Position numbers and translations under genes: made by a program | Shown: in pieces, positions 58,828 to 64,000 of the stretch | Position numbering within the stretch: position 1 is the stretch's first letter | Layout: every line of letters begins with the position of its first letter | Assembly (NCBI GenBank): GCA_037074615.1 | Contig: CM073527.1 | Span: forward strand, 10,132,848-10,196,847 | From: Leucaena leucocephala | Lineage: Eukaryota > Streptophyta > Magnoliopsida > Fabales > Fabaceae | Reading direction: 5' to 3' | DNA: 64,000 bases | The notes under the pieces: generated by a model | Databases searched by the model: none | The model's input: only the letters and a program-made list of their open reading frames with translations | What the model was told of the DNA's origin: nothing

Positions 58828-59942
58828 GTAGGTTGCTAGTGCCAAATACCTATTGATAAATTAATAAAAGTGTACCATCATCATTTAAATTTGTTAAATT
58901 AATATTTTCTATGAAGTGAAATTAACGGTGTTAAGATTATAAAACTAAAAGTGCACTTTAAAAATTTAAGGTATTAAAGTAAAACTTTATACAAATTTAA
59001 AGGAGTAAATGTATATTTTATCATTAATTTTAAAATGGATAGTCTAATTTAAATTATTTTATTTCACTTTATTTTAAATTAAAATAATATCTAAAATCTA
59101 ATATAAATAAATTATTTTAATGAATTTTTCTATTAGATGATCCCTCCTTCAACGCCCCACTTTTCTCCCAAATCAAGATTTCCTTCGCAAACTCTATCAC
59201 GCTATTTCTTTTGTTTTTTTTTTTTTTGTTACCAAAAGTTTAGATAGGTTTAATATGGGTCATCTATCAAAGCTAGAGTATAGTCCCAAGATTCAGTGAT
59301 CACTTACAGGTGACTTATAAAATCACCTATTAAATGAGCATTTACGATAATAGTGAGAATCGAACTTATGTCCTTATAAGATATGAACCTATTATTTATT
59401 ATCTGTGATAACTCTTGGCTATCATGCTATTGATTGTTCACCAGATTTCCTTCTTCATTGTTGTTTACTTGCACCCAATCATTATTCGTATTTTACGATA
59501 TTGAAAAATTGGATTGCAAAGGGGGTTTGTTGAGAAGGAAATCTGGAAAAATATGGATAACATATTTTACGATGTTTAAGAGGTTCGTTCAAAGTCCTTC
59601 CATAATCGCCATGCTCACAAGCTCCCCCTAATCATTCCATATGTCATTATATTCATATTTTAGATAATGATCATATCCAATTTTTCGATTTCTCACGTAG
59701 GGAGAAAAAGGGCGTTGGAGAAGAATCCAGGGAAGGAAATCTGAATAAAACGGGTTCGATGAGCAACTAGACGTCTGAAGACTGATTTATTTATGATTAT
59801 ATTTTAGATATTATTTTAATTTAAAAGAAAGTATGCAAATAATTTAAATTTAGTGAATGACCGCGGAAAAAAATTTCTCCGCTTTGTTTGCATTTAGATA
59901 ACATTTAGGCTAAAACATATGTTTAGCCCTTCAATATTTAAG

Positions 59943-60246
59943 CTAAAGTTATCCCTCCATTCACCTTCTAAACTACTCATATAATCCTTAATATAAGACA
60001 TAATTAATAAATTAATTTTAATTTTAAATATAAAATTTATTTTTTATATTTATCTATTTTTTCTCAAAATATGCCTATTGATACTCTATTAACAATAATT
60101 AAGTAAGGGTTGGAGAGAGAGAACAAGAAAGATAATTATAGTGTTATAAAATAACATGATTTGTTAACTAACTTAACTAACTTTCTTAATTTAATTAAAT
60201 TAGTTAAATTAGTCTTGTATTAAAGATAGGAGGAATAGTAAATTAT
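59943..60246 (+). repeat. MITE-like dispersed repeat, related to 13190-13450
   Basis: The ends are weak inverted repeats: CTAAAGTTATCCCTCC on the left and GGAGGAATAGTAAATTAT on the right. The centre shares TATTGATACTCTATTAACAATAAT with the inverted copy at 13190-13450. No coding. Confidence 0.45.
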
Positions 60247-60249
60247 GCT

Positions 60250-60490
60250 ACGAAGGCAATAAATTGTGAAATAAAGTATGCCGTTTAAATTTTAAATTTT
60301 AATTTGCATGGGGTGAAACATTTTGAAATAAAATAAGGTGGGATTTGTATTTTTAATATGCATAAGGATAAGAAATCCTGAAATAAAACAACACATCTTG
60401 AAATAAGAAATTTATGTTGTATATTTTTAATATGCACAACCTAACAAGTTCTAAAATAAAACAAGAAGTTATTTATATTCTTAATATCCC
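60250..60490. repeat. Imperfect tandem array, about 60-bp units
   Basis: The word pair GAAATAAAA...TATTTTTAATATGCA recurs three to four times (centres near 60290, 60345, 60420, 60480). The solo LTR at 60493 is inserted at its right edge. Confidence 0.55.
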
Positions 60491-60492
60491 TG

Positions 60493-62902
60493 TGAAATAT
60501 CCTCCTTTTCTTATATTTTAAGGACCATTCAGTAGCATTTAGAACCACTTCTAGGGCCATTGAAGTCAAATCATACAATCTGAAATTTTACTCTTAGCGA
60601 ACACTGTTCATTGTGTAAATTCCAGCGGAGTAACCTGACTTAAAAAAATCATAACTAATTTTAGAAAATCAAAATGAAGTAGTTCAAATTGCTATGCGAA
60701 GCTAACGTAATCCTCTTTCAAGAAAAAATAACTTGTTGACCATGCCTTGACTAGGTCCACATCAGTCAACGTCCGAAGTTTACTATTCATCCTGTGTTTT
60801 TCCCTGATTCTAGCACTTTGGTCCCATCTTTGCATAACCTCTGCACTATCCAATCCCTAGCTCCTCTCTATGATTCTTTGGTCCTCTTTAAACATACCTA
60901 TGGGATTGGGATTACATGGAAGGGGATGAGATTTCTAGAGAAATCTCAGTAGCAAATGGTAACCATACAATGTATGCAACTATATGCTTGATGTTACTAT
61001 GTGTGTACTTAATGATCATGCTTGCATCATGATAACATACATGCTTCCATGTTACTTAATTATAACATATGGCCATAGTATAAAAAGGAACAGAGCATTA
61101 CTTAATCATCCATGCCTCACATCATCAAGGTAAGAAAATATCACATAAAACATCCAAGCAATATAAGCATACAAGTATGTAAGTTTACTACCTGGCGTAT
61201 AGCCTTTCCTTCCAACTCTTATCCTTGTCTCTAATGTTCCTTCTTTTCATAAGTCAGAGCCTATACATAGCATAATAATATCTTTATTATTATCCAGTAT
61301 AGCTCTACTTACCTCATGCTCAACTAGGGGTAATATCCTTACTCTGACATTCCTCTAACTTTCTTTCTAACTATAGCTAACTTTATTAATAGAGATATTT
61401 CTCTATTCTAACTACTAAGAGCAATCCTCTACTTTATTAGAGCAGGGATTAGATAACTTACTTACCTCATTCCTAAGCTTTGCTCAGTCCCTAAGCTCCT
61501 TAGACTGCTCTTGGCTCCACCAGAACTCCTTCCTTTCTTTCCTTTCTTTCTTCCCTTCTCTCTTTCTCTCTTCTTTCTCTTCCTTTTCTTGCTAGATCCG
61601 TGGTGTGCCTTGAAATGGGAGAGGAGTGGCCTATTTATAGGTGAGAGGAGGTGGAATGAATGGTCTAGATTGATTCGCGATGAATGGCTCAGATTGCTTG
61701 CTTCCTCAATAAGCTTTGCCTACATCATCACATGACATCACCCTCCCTGATGACTCACCATTAATGACATCATCCAGGACACCTCAAGGGACACCTCAGG
61801 GGTATATGTGGTGCAATGGTGGGGACCTTAGGATACCTCACCAGCTGACTCAGCCTTTCTAAAGAGTTATAGTGTCTTTTCCCTGAATGGACGGCCGAGA
61901 TCGTGCCACGTGTCCTCTTGCTTTTTCTCTTTTTTCTCTAATCATGCCATATGTCCTTTGCTTTTCTTCTTTTATTGTAATCATGTCATGTGGCACATTG
62001 TGGGCCCCATTTATGTCCCCTCATGATTCCAGATCACTTTACCCAGTTCTATCTTGAACCAGGTCACTTTACTTTATTGAAAAAACACTAAAATAATATT
62101 TTAATACTTATTGGGCCCACATTACTTTTGGGCTACGTTTTTGGGTCTTGGATTGTCATCTTGGGTTTCTAACCTAGCCCAAGCATTCTAGTGGCTCGGT
62201 TCCCAAGAAATATCCTTAGTAAATTATCAAAATGCCCTTAGTTCCTTTTTAGTACTTATAAGAGCACTGTTATCTTTCCATACCTTACCAGAGTACCTCT
62301 TGACCCTAGTCAACTATCCAGATACCCTTTCTTGACTGTCTAACTTTAGTCAAATGATCATAACGCCCTTCATCTGACTCTAACTTAATGACACAACACA
62401 GTGGCATACCTTTAGTGGCATTTTCGTAATTCTTCATTTTTCTCGGTCTTTATTAGCCCTGGCCCACATACTTATCTGAAAATATCATTGGACTTATAAG
62501 GTGCCATTCTGGACCCTCTGTATGATCCACTATCTTCATGGGCTCAATTCCCGAGAAATTCCCCCAAACCTATTTATCGGGTCTTTTAATCCACTATAAA
62601 TTCTGTAGTAAATTCTACATAACTCTTTTTTGAGCTTTGTCAATTTTAAAAATTCTTATATTAATTATAGGATTTTACTTCCATATTTCATCTGATTCTG
62701 AGATCCAGAGAATACTGTATTAATTTTCCTTCTCTTCAAAAATTAACATAAATCTTTCGGGACCTCATTAAAACTCTGTGTTGTATCAAACTGATCAGCA
62801 TTATTTTCTCTATTTATTGAGATCTCTGCTCAATAGGGTCTAGTAGTATCCCTTTTTCAGGCTATATACTGGGCTTCTAAGTTTAAAAATTGGGATATGA
62901 CA
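60493..62902 (-). repeat. Solo gypsy-type LTR (2,410 bp) with CCCTG target duplication
   Basis: Flanked by perfect CCCTG copies (60488-60492 and 62903-62907). On the minus strand it starts TGTCATATCCCAATTTTTAA and ends GGAGGATATTTCA. Promoter TATAAATA at 61632-61639 (minus). Its sequence is of the same type as 43064-45840. No internal region is left, so this is a solo LTR from unequal recombination. Confidence 0.9.
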
Positions 62903-64000
62903 CCCTGAGTATCGAATTATAGGAGAGATTGAGAGTAAGAGCAAGCTAGATAATTTGACAACTATAATTGAAATTATTAGACTCTGTGTTTTAATTATGA
63001 CAACTAATTTTGAAGATATTAAACTTCAATATTGTAGATATTTTTTAAAATAGCTTATTTTTTAATAAACTTATCAATAAATCTTTCGATAAATAAGAAA
63101 AACAATCTATTTTGAAAGACTTATTTATGAAAGTATTTTTAAAGCCTTATTAAATAAGAATGTTTATTGATAAAATAGATTTAAACTTAAGCTTATGAAA
63201 TTCAAAAACACTGCTTTAGCAAAGGAACTCCTAGAAGCTTTATTCGATAAAGATACTTATCAATAAAAGACTTGGATAAGTAAGATATAGATTTAGTTTG
63301 CAAAATCAATTTCTACAAAATGATTTATTGAATGAATAATCAATAAAATTATTTATTGATAAAGACTTCGATTAATATAGTGAGTGAGCTTGGTTTCTAG
63401 AACTCTATTTGTTTACAAAGAAATTTATTGAAAAAGTTACTTATCGATAAGTTATTCGATAACTATAAACATTTTGATGTGAAATATATTTCAAATTTCA
63501 TTTATCGAAATATTAATCGATAAGGGAATTTATCGATAAATACTTAGATAAATAGAGAAAATTTTAATTTACCAAAAGCACTTACCTGTTAAATGATTTT
63601 GCTGATGACTTATTTTTATACATTATAGTTGCCTACTTCTTAAATGATTTTATGAAATATTATTTGACAAATATTACATATATGAGATAAGAATAAACAT
63701 CGAAGAAAGTAAGTTTAAAAATCTTATCCATTGTTCTTTAGGTATTAATAGATAAGCTATTCTATAAGCATATTTATTAAAAGAATATTTTGATAAATTA
63801 GCTATTTTGAAATGTTTGTGAAATAAATCTTACATTTTCAATAAATAAAAATTGTTATAAAAATAATATTTTTTGAAGAACAATTCAATATGGTTGTTTA
63901 TCGAAGTCCTATTTGATTAAAGCTAAAACTATTTCAACACAATATGTTTGATATTTATCCAAATTATTTTCGATAAGGCATCTTTTCGTTAAACACTTCT
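62903..64000 (+). repeat. Sirevirus-type LTR start with TTATCGATAA tract, runs off the window
   Basis: Around 62968-63030 the sequence TTAGACTCTGTGTTTTAATTATGACAAC matches the style of a SIRE-type LTR start in plus orientation, followed from about 63060 by dense TTATCGATAA words (for example 63440-63545). No coding is present. It may be part of the element that received the solo LTR at 60493. Confidence 0.45.

Larger units (their letters stand above)
58828..60492. other. Non-coding region between Sirevirus LTR and solo gypsy LTR
   Basis: No gene is seen. Contains a poly-T run at about 59207-59226, the MITE-like repeat at 59943-60246 and a short tandem array at 60250-60490. Confidence 0.5.

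Noticed and set aside
43064..62902. LTRs at 43064-45840 and 60493-62902 as a pair
   Set aside because: Opposite orientations, and the right one has its own perfect CCCTG duplication.

Overview
This is a nuclear window from a plant, most likely a eudicot with a repeat-rich, AT-rich genome. The evidence is a spliced plant-type GH17 beta-1,3-glucanase gene surrounded by plant lineages of LTR retrotransposons (Ty1-copia including a Sirevirus-like element, an Athila-like Ty3-gypsy element, and LTRs of chromovirus/Tekay-like appearance). The species cannot be named from the sequence. Only one host gene is convincingly visible: a two-exon gene on the + strand (exon 1 at 1774-2111, exon 2 at 11842-12952) for a 482-residue secreted, probably GPI-anchored, glucan endo-1,3-beta-glucosidase with a C-terminal X8/CBM43 domain. 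Its phase-2 intron is about 9.7 kb, because a nearly complete copia element (here Copia-1, 2955-10825, minus strand, GAATT target duplication) sits inside it. 

Layout: 1-611, MITE-like element with internal 62-bp tandem repeats and a CT tract. 612-1773, upstream region of the GH17 gene. 1774-12952, GH17 gene with Copia-1 and a second MITE-like element in its intron. 12953-15764, AT-rich intergenic DNA with one copy of a dispersed repeat. 15765-33062, truncated Athila-like element (minus strand; gag, protease, RT, RNase H and 5' LTR present, integrase and 3' LTR not seen), split in gag by a 10.7-kb LTR element with no recognisable coding (20081-30792), which carries a 5S-rRNA-like segment. 33063-34263, copia integrase fragment. 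34264-40879, LTRs of chromovirus type. About 40880-58827, decayed Sirevirus-like copia (minus strand), broken by a gypsy LTR (43064-about 45840), a plus-strand copia (47334-52580, itself holding a gypsy LTR at 47514-50735) and a solo copia LTR (52646-54513). 58828-60492, non-coding DNA with a MITE-like repeat and a short tandem array. 60493-62902, solo gypsy LTR with perfect CCCTG target duplication. 62903-64000, start of another Sirevirus-type LTR that runs off the window. 

The window therefore reads as one living gene beside a layered transposon graveyard. The order of events can be read from which reading frames are interrupted and from target-site duplications. Most annotated TE reading frames are broken. 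The most unusual observations are: an extra acidic ORF upstream of gag in Copia-1; a 5S rRNA-like Pol III promoter inside a non-coding LTR element; clusters of GTCGTGAC/GTCGCGAC motifs shared by two unrelated elements; and TTATCGATAA-rich tracts in three Sirevirus-type regions. Family assignments come from motifs recognised by eye, without database searches.
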